Positions 3,597 to 10,523 of a stretch of DNA of 10,523 nt are shown here, piece by piece. Numbering within the stretch: the first letter of the stretch is position 1; each line of letters begins with the position of its first letter. Source of the stretch: an uncultured Oscillospiraceae bacterium. Lineage in GTDB: Bacteria; Bacillota; Clostridia; Oscillospirales; Oscillospiraceae. The stretch is taken from NCBI GenBank assembly GCA_910587395.1, contig CAJULJ010000080.1, positions 1 through 10,523 of the forward strand. Reading direction: 5' to 3'. Under the pieces are notes generated by a model. The model did no database searches. It worked only from the letters and a program-made list of their open reading frames with translations, and was not told the DNA's origin. The position numbers and the translations under genes are program-made.

Positions 3597-6080
3597 TTGA
3601 GCAGGCACACAGTAGAAGTTTCGGAAAAGCAAAGCCCGATGGAACGGATTGCGGCTTTTATTGTGGACAAACGCAAAGCCTTTTACCTGTTGTACATCGG
3701 AGCAGCTATTTTCTGCGTCTTTTCCAGCGGCTGGGTGGCGGTGAACGACGATCTGACCAGCTACTTGTCTGACACCACCGAGACCCGGCAAGGGTTGACC
3801 GTGATGGAGGCGGAGTTTGTCACCTTTGGCACCAGCCGCATTATGGTGGACAATATCTCCTACCGTCAGGCGGAGAGCTTGGCGGAGCAGATAGAGATGA
3901 TGGAAGGTGTAAAATCGGTGGAGTTCAACGGTTCCAGGGACCACTACACCAACGGCTCCGCCCTGTTTTCCATCACCTACGACGGGACCGCCACTGACCC
4001 GGTGAGTCTGGAGGGATTGGATGGTGTCAAAGCCCTTCTGGACGGGTATGACGTCTATATCACCGGCGACACCGGCGACTCCGCCTCTGAAAGTCTGAAC
4101 GCCGAGATGCAGGTGGTCATGGTGATTGCCGTGGTCATCATCCTGGTGGTGCTGCTGTTCACCTCCCACACCTATATGGAGATCCCGGTGCTACTTATGA
4201 CCTTTGGCATGGCGGCACTGATGAACAAGGGCACCAACTTTATCTTTGGCGAAATATCCTTTGTCTCCAACTCGGTGGCGGTGGTCCTCCAGCTGGCCCT
4301 GGCCATTGACTACGCCATCATCCTCTGCCACCGGTACACCGAGGAGCGGGAGCAGCTGGAGGCCCGGGAGGCGGTGGTGGCCGCCCTGAGCAAGGCCATT
4401 CCGGAGATTGCCGGCTCCTCCATGACCACCCTGTCCGGCCTGGGGGCCATGTGCTTCATGCAGTTCGGGATTGGTCAGGATTTGGGCCTGGTGCTGATGA
4501 AGTCCATTGTGCTCAGCCTGCTGGCCGTGTTTACCCTGATGCCCGGGCTGCTGCTCAGCTTCAGCAGTTTGATCGACCGCACCCACCACCGGAATTTTGT
4601 GCCCAAAATCACCGCCTGGGGCCGGCTGGCGGTGAAAACCCGTTTTGTCATGCCGCCCCTGTTTGTGGTGCTTCTGATTGGCGGTTTTGTGTTCGCCAAC
4701 CGCTGCCCCTACGCCTACGGGCAGACCGAGCTGACCACCTTCCGCCAGAGCGACGCCCAGATTGCCCAGCAGCGGGTGAACGAAACCTTTGGCCGGGTGA
4801 ACACCCTGGCGGTTATCGTGCCCAAGGGGGACTATGAGCAGGAGGGCCGGCTGCTCCGGGAACTGGATCGTATGCCCGAGACGGACACGGTGCTGGGCCT
4901 GGCCAATGTGGATGCCATGGACGGCTATGTCCTCACAGACCGGCTGACACCCCGGCAGTTTGCCGAGCTGACCGATCTGGATATTGAGGTGGCCCGGCTG
5001 CTCTACTCCGCCTACGCCGTGGACCAGGAGGACTACGGACAGGTAGTTTCCGGCCTGGACAGCTACGGCGTACCCTTGATTGATATGTTCCTGTATGTCT
5101 ATGACATGATGGACGAGGGCTACATCTCTCTGGACGCGGACATGACTGAGACCATTGAGGACCTCCACGTCCAGCTGACCGACGCCCAGCTGCAATTGAA
5201 GGGGGAGAACTACAGCCGTCTGGTCTTACAGCTCAACCTGCCCGAGGAGGGGGAGGAGACCTTCACTTTTCTGGACACTCTGCATGAAATTGTGGGCCGT
5301 TACTACCCGGAAAATTCCCTCCTGGTGGGCAACTCCACCAGCGATTTTGACCTGTCCGCCTCCTTCGGCAACGACAACATGCTCATCAGCATTTTGACCA
5401 TCGTATTCGTCATTCTGGTGCTGGTGTTTACCTTCAAATCCGCCGGGCTTCCGGTGCTGTTGATCCTGGTCATCCAGGGCAGTGTCTGGATCAACTTCTC
5501 CTTCCCTTACTTACAGAAGGAACCCCTGTTCTTCCTCAGCTATCTGGTGGTCAGCTCCATCCAGATGGGCGCAAATATTGACTACGCCATTGTCATCGCC
5601 AACCGCTATGTGGAGCTGAAACAGACCATGTCCCTCAAGGATGCGGTTATCGAGTCGCTGAATGAGGCTTTCCCCACCATTATTACCTCAGGCACTATTT
5701 TGGCCTCCGCCGGCGTGGCCATCGGCCTGCTGTCCACCACAGCCTCCATCGCCTCCATCGGCGTGTGTCTGGGCCGGGGCACGTTAATCTCCATCTTCCT
5801 GGTGATGGGTATCCTTCCCCAGATTCTGCTGCTGGGCGACACCATCATTGAAAAGACTGCCTTTACCCTGAAGACCCGGCATCTCGTCCAGACCCACACC
5901 GGCAGTCTGCTGGTGGACGGCCACGTCCGGGGATACATCTCCGGCATGGTGGACGCCGATTTCAGCGGCATCCTCCATGGCAGCATCAATGCGGCGGTGG
6001 CAACGGGGGCTGTCCGGCCGGAGGAGCCGCCCCAACCAGCGGCAATCCCTGCGGGAAAGGGGGCGGATTCTCATGCGTAA
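3597..6080 (+). CDS. MMPL/RND-superfamily transporter, 827 aa
   Basis: This is a proton-driven RND-type exporter of the MMPL group found in Gram-positive bacteria. It has the two-fold layout of the family: TM1 (about 28-47), a large outside loop, a TM cluster from about residue 172 with LALAIDYAIIL (about 232-242), then a second loop and cluster with MGANIDYAIVIANRY (about 658-672). The Asp-Tyr pair in each half is the family's hallmark and the likely proton-relay site. The C-terminal tail of about 70 residues is polar and cytoplasmic. Known members move lipids, surfactant-like compounds or drugs; the substrate here cannot be read from the sequence. The TTG start at 3597 is 8 nt after AAAGGAG (3582-3588). 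The next gene overlaps by 8 nt, implying coupled translation. The divergent XRE protein probably represses it. Confidence 0.92.
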   Translation: MSRHTVEVSEKQSPMERIAAFIVDKRKAFYLLYIGAAIFCVFSSGWVAVNDDLTSYLSDTTETRQGLTVMEAEFVTFGTSRIMVDNISYRQAESLAEQIEMMEGVKSVEFNGSRDHYTNGSALFSITYDGTATDPVSLEGLDGVKALLDGYDVYITGDTGDSASESLNAEMQVVMVIAVVIILVVLLFTSHTYMEIPVLLMTFGMAALMNKGTNFIFGEISFVSNSVAVVLQLALAIDYAIILCHRYTEEREQLEAREAVVAALSKAIPEIAGSSMTTLSGLGAMCFMQFGIGQDLGLVLMKSIVLSLLAVFTLMPGLLLSFSSLIDRTHHRNFVPKITAWGRLAVKTRFVMPPLFVVLLIGGFVFANRCPYAYGQTELTTFRQSDAQIAQQRVNETFGRVNTLAVIVPKGDYEQEGRLLRELDRMPETDTVLGLANVDAMDGYVLTDRLTPRQFAELTDLDIEVARLLYSAYAVDQEDYGQVVSGLDSYGVPLIDMFLYVYDMMDEGYISLDADMTETIEDLHVQLTDAQLQLKGENYSRLVLQLNLPEEGEETFTFLDTLHEIVGRYYPENSLLVGNSTSDFDLSASFGNDNMLISILTIVFVILVLVFTFKSAGLPVLLILVIQGSVWINFSFPYLQKEPLFFLSYLVVSSIQMGANIDYAIVIANRYVELKQTMSLKDAVIESLNEAFPTIITSGTILASAGVAIGLLSTTASIASIGVCLGRGTLISIFLVMGILPQILLLGDTIIEKTAFTLKTRHLVQTHTGSLLVDGHVRGYISGMVDADFSGILHGSINAAVATGAVRPEEPPQPAAIPAGKGADSHA

Positions 6081-9000
6081 ACGTGTCGACCGGCTGTTCC
6101 CCATCCTTCTGGCGGTCTGGATTCTGACCTCGCTGGTCCTGCCCGCCTGGGCCACGGAGGAAAGCACTGTCACCATCTCCAACGTAGCGGACCTCCAGCG
6201 TTTCGGGAAAAACTGCGCTCTGGACACCTGGTCCCAGGGCAAGACTGTTACCCTCACCGCCGACCTGGACCTGAGCGGGGTGGATTTCACCCCCATTCCC
6301 ACCTTCGGCGGCACCTTTTTAGGCCAGGGACACACCATCTCCGGGCTGTGTCTCACCTCCGCCGGTTCCACCCAGGGGTTGTTCCGCTATATCCAGCCCG
6401 GCGGGCTGGTACGGGACTTGACCGTCAAGGGTACGGTGGCCCCCGGGGGTACCCGCTCCACCGTGGGAGGCATCGTGGGCAACAACGCAGGAACCCTGCA
6501 AAGCTGTGCCTTTCACGGCGTGGTTCAGGGGGATGCCACCGTGGGCGGCATCGCCGGATACAACAGCATCACCGGTGAGATTACCGGTTGTTCCGTCTCC
6601 GGTTCTGTCAGCGGCAAGAATATCACCGGCGGCATTGCGGGCCGGAATTTGGGGTTGCTGCTCAAATGTGAAAGCAGCGCCGGAGTGAATCTGACCCGGA
6701 AGGAAACCAATGTGGACCTGATGGACGCGGATACGGCTGCCATCCTGAAGGAGCGGGCCGCGGCGGACGACGAAACCTACCACCTGCTGGACGGCTGCTT
6801 TGATACCGGTGGCATCGTGGGCTATTCCAGCGGCGTGGTGCAGAGCTGCGTCAATCGCGGCACGGTGGGCTACCCCCATGTGGGGTACAACACCGGCGGC
6901 ATCGCCGGGCGGCAGGACGGCTATCTGTCCGGCTGTACCAACAGCGGCACCGTCTACGGACGGAAGGACGTGGGCGGCATTGTGGGCCAGGCGGAGCCCT
7001 ATGTGCTTGTGGACCCTGGCCGGGACACGCTGGAGCAGCTGCGCCAGGAGCTGAACACCCTGGAAAACCTGATTAACCGCGCGCTGGACGACGCGGAGCG
7101 CACCGGAGACAGCGTCTCCGCCCAGCTCAGCGCCATGGGAGACTACGCCGGCAGCGCCAAGGACAGCACCAAGGAGCTGCTGGACCGGGTTTCCGATTTT
7201 ACCGACGAGAACATCGGCACCATCAACACCCTGACCGCCGACATCACCGGCGCGCTGGACAAAATTTCTCCCGCCCTGGACGATCTGTCCGACGTGGGCG
7301 GGCGGCTGGAGCGCCTGTCCCGCCAGCTGGGGGACGCTTTGGATTCTCTGGGCGGCGCGGTGGACACCGGCGATCGGGCCGCGCGGGACCTGCGTCTCGC
7401 GGTGGAGAAGCTGCGGCAGTCCGCCTCCGGGCTGACCACGGCGGTAAGCCGGCTGGAACGCGCGCTGGACGCCTTTCAAGGCTTTCTGGATTTGGGAAGC
7501 GGCTCCATCTCCGTCAGCTCTCTTCTGGCGGCGCGGGAGGAGCTGCGTCAGGCATTCCGCGCCCTGCGGGGAGTGGGGGATGATCTGGATGATGCCCTGT
7601 CTCAGCTCCAGCAGGCCCTGAGCCGCTCCGGCGCTCTGTCCAGCCAGCTGGGAGACGCCCTGGATACACTGGAGGAGGCCTCTGACACCTCCGCCGTCAT
7701 CGGGCGGCTGCTGCGCCGGGCGCTGGATACCATTGGCGATGCGGTGGATACGCTCACCGAGGACGGTCCTGCGGAGTTCACCCCCCTGGGGGAGGACTTC
7801 CGGCAGGCCGGCGACAGCCTTTATGATGCCATGAGCGGCCTGCTGGAGGAGATGGACGGGCTGAACAGCGCCCTTCAGACCGGGAACGGCACCCTGACCG
7901 CCGACCTGCGGGCCATCAACCGGCAGTTTAACGCGGTATTCACCCTTCTGCTGGACGCAATGGATGACGCCAGGGACACCGCTGAAGGCGGCCTGGAGGG
8001 CATCATTCAGGACACCTCCGATGAGGACATCTCCGCCACCCGGGAGGGCAAGGTGGCGGACTGCTCCAACCTGGGAACCGTGGAGGGAGACCGCAACGTG
8101 GGCGGCATTGCCGGTGCCGTGGCCATTGAATTCGACCTGGACCCGGAGGACGACACGACCGGCCGGTTCTCCTTTGGCAGCAGCTACGAGACCAAGGCGG
8201 TGCTGATGAACTGCGTCAATCGTGGGGCCGTCACCGGCAAGAAGGACTGCGTGGGCGGTCTGGCGGGGCGCATGGACCTGGGTACTGCCTTGGAGTGCCA
8301 GAATTACGGCCCGGTAGCCAGCACCGGCGGGAACTATGTGGGGGGTGTGGCCGGCTATGCGGACGCCTCCATCCGCAGCTGCCATGTCAAGAGCACCCTG
8401 TCCGGAGAGAATTACGTCGGCGGCATTGCCGGCTGGGCCAGCCGTCTGCGGGACTGCCGTGCCATCGTCACAATCGAGGAAGGCACGGAGTATCTGGGAG
8501 CCATTGCCGGCGGCATAGAGACGGATGGGGCGCTGTCCGGCAATCTCTTTGTAGACACCGGCACCGCCGGGGTGGACGGCGTCAGCTACGCGGGGCGGGC
8601 CGAGCCCATCCCCTTTAACGCGCTGAGCCAGCTGCCCGATATTCCGCCAGAGTTCACCGCCTTTACGCTGACTCTGGTGGCGGAGGAAAAAACGGTGGCG
8701 CAGATTCCCTTCCTCTACGGGGAGGACCTGTCCAGGCTCGACCTGCCCCCTGTGCCAGAGCTGGAGGGCAATTACGGCGTCTGGCCGGAGTTTGATGTCT
8801 CCGGCCTGCGCTCCGACCTGACCGTGAACGCGGTCTATACCCCTTGGGTTACTGTGGTGGCCAGCCGGGAGCTGTCCGGAAAGCTGGCCCTGGCCCTGGC
8901 GGAGGGACAGTTTACCGGGGACGCCGTTCTCCATGTGACAGACAGCGTCCAGGTTCCGCCCCAGGAGGCGGGGGAGCAGGCCGTCGTGTGGGACGTCGTT

Positions 9001-9312
9001 CTCGCTGGAGCGGAGCCAGAGGATTCCGTTCCTTTGCGGCTGTTAAGCCCTGACAGCGGTACCCATGTCTGGCAGTATCAGAACGGCCAGTGGCAACAGG
9101 TGGAAGCCGTCCAAAACGGACAGTATCTATTGCTGACCATGACCGGAACCCAGGGCACTTTCTGTATCCAATCTACTCGGAGCGCCCTGTGGCTGATCCC
9201 CGCTGTCGTGGGCGGTTTGGCTGCCTTGGCAGCACTCGTGCTGATTGCCGGCAAACACAAGAGAAAGGCCGCCAAGGCTCAGAAAGGAAAAGAGGAGCCA
9301 GCATCGAAATAA
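6073..9312 (+). CDS. Secreted, membrane-anchored GLUG beta-helix protein with a long helical insert, 1079 aa
   Basis: A signal peptide (LFPILLAVWILTSLVLPAWA, cut near residue 27) leads to two blocks of GLUG-type repeats: residues about 130-315 and 655-835, with VGGIVGNN, VGGIAGYN, TGGIAGRN and VGGIAG-type units and C-x-N/V-x-G-x-V rungs, the pattern of a right-handed beta-helix. Between them residues about 318-645 are nearly all helix-forming with heptad-like hydrophobics (LRQELNTLENL, LERLSRQLGDALDSLG), some like the helical tracts of YhgE/Pip proteins. Then come a repeat resembling the InlB B/flg_new type (about 865-935: PFLYGEDL, PPVPELEGNYG.W), a small beta domain (YQNGQW to GTFCIQS), one TM helix (about 1037-1060) and a Lys-rich tail, without LPXTG. 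ATG 6073 follows AGGGGG at 6058-6063 and overlaps the transporter stop by 8 nt. It probably acts outside the cell with that transporter. Confidence 0.87.
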   Translation: MRKRVDRLFPILLAVWILTSLVLPAWATEESTVTISNVADLQRFGKNCALDTWSQGKTVTLTADLDLSGVDFTPIPTFGGTFLGQGHTISGLCLTSAGSTQGLFRYIQPGGLVRDLTVKGTVAPGGTRSTVGGIVGNNAGTLQSCAFHGVVQGDATVGGIAGYNSITGEITGCSVSGSVSGKNITGGIAGRNLGLLLKCESSAGVNLTRKETNVDLMDADTAAILKERAAADDETYHLLDGCFDTGGIVGYSSGVVQSCVNRGTVGYPHVGYNTGGIAGRQDGYLSGCTNSGTVYGRKDVGGIVGQAEPYVLVDPGRDTLEQLRQELNTLENLINRALDDAERTGDSVSAQLSAMGDYAGSAKDSTKELLDRVSDFTDENIGTINTLTADITGALDKISPALDDLSDVGGRLERLSRQLGDALDSLGGAVDTGDRAARDLRLAVEKLRQSASGLTTAVSRLERALDAFQGFLDLGSGSISVSSLLAAREELRQAFRALRGVGDDLDDALSQLQQALSRSGALSSQLGDALDTLEEASDTSAVIGRLLRRALDTIGDAVDTLTEDGPAEFTPLGEDFRQAGDSLYDAMSGLLEEMDGLNSALQTGNGTLTADLRAINRQFNAVFTLLLDAMDDARDTAEGGLEGIIQDTSDEDISATREGKVADCSNLGTVEGDRNVGGIAGAVAIEFDLDPEDDTTGRFSFGSSYETKAVLMNCVNRGAVTGKKDCVGGLAGRMDLGTALECQNYGPVASTGGNYVGGVAGYADASIRSCHVKSTLSGENYVGGIAGWASRLRDCRAIVTIEEGTEYLGAIAGGIETDGALSGNLFVDTGTAGVDGVSYAGRAEPIPFNALSQLPDIPPEFTAFTLTLVAEEKTVAQIPFLYGEDLSRLDLPPVPELEGNYGVWPEFDVSGLRSDLTVNAVYTPWVTVVASRELSGKLALALAEGQFTGDAVLHVTDSVQVPPQEAGEQAVVWDVVLAGAEPEDSVPLRLLSPDSGTHVWQYQNGQWQQVEAVQNGQYLLLTMTGTQGTFCIQSTRSALWLIPAVVGGLAALAALVLIAGKHKRKAAKAQKGKEEPASK

Positions 9313-9420
9313 AATGCCCCGCTCGCTGGATAGACTTATTTCATCCGGCAAATCGAATCCCGGCAAAAAGAGCAGGGGCGCAGTACCGGCCTGGACCATA
9401 TTCTGCCGCTATAGACTCAA

Positions 9421-9456
9421 AGCCGCCGTATCACGGAGAAACGTGATACGGCGGCT
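9421..9456. terminator. Perfect 15-bp hairpin after the MMPL operon
   Basis: AGCCGCCGTATCACG (9421-9435), loop GAGAAA, CGTGATACGGCGGCT (9442-9456). It lies 109 bp after the operon's last stop codon and is very stable, but has no run of T after it on either strand. It may act as a transcript 3' end protected from nucleases, a Rho-type pause site, or a weak bidirectional terminator between the operon and the facing minus-strand genes. Confidence 0.55.
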
Positions 9457-9560
9457 ATTCGTACTCTGAATCCACTATATTCCAGCCACCGCGCGGCGCA
9501 GAGAGCCAGGCAGACGGGACCGATGGCACACACTTGCTTGGTAAACTTCTAATAAGCACA

Positions 9561-9601
9561 AAGATGGGCTGTGGATAATTTATAAATCCATAACCCATCT
9601 T
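9561..9601 (-). terminator. Imperfect 16-bp hairpin after the small minus-strand gene
   Basis: AAGATGGG (9561-9568) pairs with CCCATCTT (9594-9601), and TGGAT with ATCCA further in, with one mismatch and one wobble and an A/T loop of nine bases. On the minus strand it lies 60 nt after the small peptide's stop and is followed by TGTGCTTATT, a poor T-tract. It is probably the 3' end of that transcript. Confidence 0.45.
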
Positions 9602-9660
9602 GCGCTTTTGCACTACGAATTGTCAGCCAACAGTCTCCTTGCGTGAGTTCCTTACCACTA

Positions 9661-9714
9661 TTAACGCAACGGGTTGGCGGTTTTTCCAACTTTACCGCCA
9701 TGATGTACAGCCAT
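9661..9714 (-). CDS. 17-residue basic peptide following the 253-aa gene; possibly a truncated small protein
   Basis: AAAAGGAGG (9729-9721) precedes ATG 9714 at ideal spacing and is the strongest ribosome-binding site on this side of the window. The product is MAVHHGGKVGKTANPLR, followed by TAA and, in frame, TAG. It carries His-His, Gly-Gly and several Lys/Arg and is not membrane-like. The start lies 21 bp after the 253-aa gene's stop, so the two are surely co-transcribed. From memory only, short proteins opening with a similar HHGGKVG segment and running to about 50 residues follow unrelated-looking large genes in other bacteria; if so, this copy ends early. A 7-bp inverted repeat (9675-9681 with 9694-9700) lies inside it. 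Confidence 0.5.
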   Translation of the reverse strand: MAVHHGGKVGKTANPLR

Positions 9715-9735
9715 GGTTATTCCTCCTTTTACGGT

Positions 9736-10497
9736 TTATGCAATTGCTGAAATCGAGCGCCAATGCTCGGAATCACGCTCCATGTTTTTCCAGACGTCTA
9801 TTTTGGCAAGGTTCTCATATCCTGGTTCCATCTTCATCCGTTCGATGATAACACCATATAGGTATTGATGAGCTTTAAAGAGAAAGTTTTTTCGCACCCA
9901 CCATTTTGGGACGAGCAGAATTTTTTGTCCGGTGACCGTCCAATATGGCTGCTCAGTTTCGACCCAAGAGTGAGCATGTAAATCCCAGGACTTAATTATA
10001 TGCTTGCTAGTGGGCGTTTTATCATAAGTGCGCATAAGTTCGGCAGTGAACTGGCTGAGAGGAAGTCTCAAAATATTTGTCAAAAGATCACTCATGCAGT
10101 CCTCTGCAAAGTCTTCAACAAAAATGGATATATCTTGTATCCGGGAAATGGATGGGATGTTGTTCGCCAACTTACACAGACCGCTCAGACTGTCCCGCAT
10201 ACCGTGTGGTGTCTTACCTTTCCCGTTATAGCCTGTGCCATATCCAAGCTTGGTGTCATTGATTTCATGCGCTTCGTCAAAGACAGCGGTACAGCCCCAA
10301 TGTCCATGCCGCATATCCCAATACAGTTTATCTTCGAAATCGGATATAAGTGCGGCAGCATATCTGCTGAAATCATCTTGACTTCGTTCAATCAGGCAGG
10401 GGTCAAGAAACAGTCTGGTATCGCTGCGGGTTGTAATGTCGACAAAGGGAAAATGCGAATGACCAGGTGGAAGGCCCAAATGGGCGGAAATATGCAT
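9736..10497 (-). CDS. Protein of unknown function, 253 aa, first gene of a two-gene unit
   Basis: ATG 10497 is preceded by AAAGGAG nine nt upstream, so the start is well supported. It is a soluble protein without signal peptide or TM helix. Segments that look like family signatures are LFLDPCLIERSQ (about 29-40), TKLGYGTGYNGKGKTPHGM (82-100), VEDFAEDCMSDLLTNIL (127-143) and QKILLVPKWWVRKNFLF (191-207). The Gly-rich GYGTGYNGKGK is not a canonical Walker A, and I do not recognise the fold. The acidic and SDLLTNI pattern recalls uncharacterised proteins of phage and defence regions, but I cannot name a family. GC is lower than in the MMPL operon, which suggests separate acquisition. A strong ribosome-binding site for the 17-residue peptide follows at once. 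Possible roles include a toxin, nuclease or defence protein, all unproven. Confidence 0.82.
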   Translation of the reverse strand: MHISAHLGLPPGHSHFPFVDITTRSDTRLFLDPCLIERSQDDFSRYAAALISDFEDKLYWDMRHGHWGCTAVFDEAHEINDTKLGYGTGYNGKGKTPHGMRDSLSGLCKLANNIPSISRIQDISIFVEDFAEDCMSDLLTNILRLPLSQFTAELMRTYDKTPTSKHIIKSWDLHAHSWVETEQPYWTVTGQKILLVPKWWVRKNFLFKAHQYLYGVIIERMKMEPGYENLAKIDVWKNMERDSEHWRSISAIA

Positions 10498-10503
10498 TAA
10501 ATC

Positions 10504-10510
10504 GTACTCC
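10504..10510 (-). promoter_or_regulatory. Ribosome-binding site fixing the start of the 253-aa gene
   Basis: On the minus strand, AAAGGAG lies nine bases before ATG 10497. There is no room in the window to see the promoter beyond it. Confidence 0.6.
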
Positions 10511-10523
10511 TTTGCAAATAAAA

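Larger units (their letters stand above)
9313..9660. other. Intergenic region of 348 bp with two hairpins, no gene
   Basis: Between the beta-helix gene and the minus-strand small peptide I find no credible coding region. The stretch holds a perfect 15-bp hairpin (9421-9456) and an imperfect 16-bp hairpin (9561-9601). The rest has no repeat or motif that I can support. Base composition falls in GC from left to right, which may mark a junction between DNA of different origin. Confidence 0.6.

Noticed and set aside
4191..5195. A 334-codon frame antisense to the MMPL transporter
   Set aside because: It has His/Gly/Gln-rich shadow composition, no ribosome-binding site, and is fully covered by a well-supported transporter.
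5977..6072. An upstream ATG that would extend the beta-helix protein by 32 residues
   Set aside because: The extension is Arg-rich, lies inside the transporter gene and would bury the signal peptide; ATG 6073 has its own AGGGGG.
6319..8934. An 871-codon frame antisense to the beta-helix gene
   Set aside because: It is the reverse reading of a GC-rich repeat gene; it has low-complexity Gly/Ala/Val/Gln composition and no start signals. The plus-strand protein has a signal peptide and clear domains.
9345..9364. A sequence resembling a tRNA T-arm (AATCGAATCCCGG), possibly a tRNA-derived attachment site
   Set aside because: The stem halves do not pair as a 5-bp T-stem, and there is no acceptor, D-arm or anticodon arm around it.
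9245..9469. A 74-codon Lys/Arg-rich plus-strand frame ending after the hairpin
   Set aside because: It begins inside the beta-helix gene, runs through the hairpin stem and has no ribosome-binding site.
1..10523. CRISPR array, rRNA, complete tRNA or a full insertion sequence
   Set aside because: I saw no regularly spaced direct repeats, no rRNA or tRNA signatures and no transposase or integrase gene.

Overview
The window looks like accessory DNA from a gut-type member of the Clostridia (Firmicutes, probably Oscillospiraceae-like). The basis is strong Gram-positive ribosome-binding sites with frequent TTG starts, GC-rich codon use in the long genes, a broken FtsH whose sequence pattern is clostridial, and a concentration of small phage- or ICE-type helix-turn-helix (HTH) regulators. 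No taxon can be fixed from sequence alone.

Left part (1-2210), mobile-element-like control region. A ParB-like protein runs leftward off the window edge. It is divergent from a 267-aa HTH regulator, and the gap holds an inverted-repeat operator candidate and a strong hairpin with a T-rich tail on the parB side. After the regulator come about 400 bp without a gene, packed with inverted repeats: a three-way-junction-like element bounded by a perfect 15-bp inverted repeat, then four further consecutive hairpins. A very small HTH gene on the minus strand converges on this array. It has no recognisable start codon at the expected place.

Middle (2211-3600). A decayed ftsH has a stop at codon 2, frameshifts, a missing ATPase core and a damaged zinc site. 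It is followed by a minus-strand XRE repressor that diverges from a transporter operon. The shared intergenic region has a near-consensus promoter whose -10 sits inside a palindrome, plus a second palindrome close to the repressor start, so the repressor probably controls itself and the operon.

Right-centre (3597-9312). Two overlapping genes form the operon: an 827-aa MMPL/RND-family transporter and a 1079-aa secreted, membrane-anchored protein. In the second, a long helical region of about 330 residues is inserted between two blocks of GLUG-type beta-helix repeats. The 8-nt overlap suggests a transporter with a dedicated cell-envelope partner. A long perfect hairpin follows.

Right end (9470-10523). 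A lower-GC minus-strand pair encodes a 253-aa protein of unknown function and, 21 bp after it, a 17-residue basic peptide with a strong ribosome-binding site. Two more hairpins lie in or after it.

Most worth following up: the hairpin array, the MMPL plus beta-helix/coiled-coil pair, and the 253-aa plus small-peptide module.
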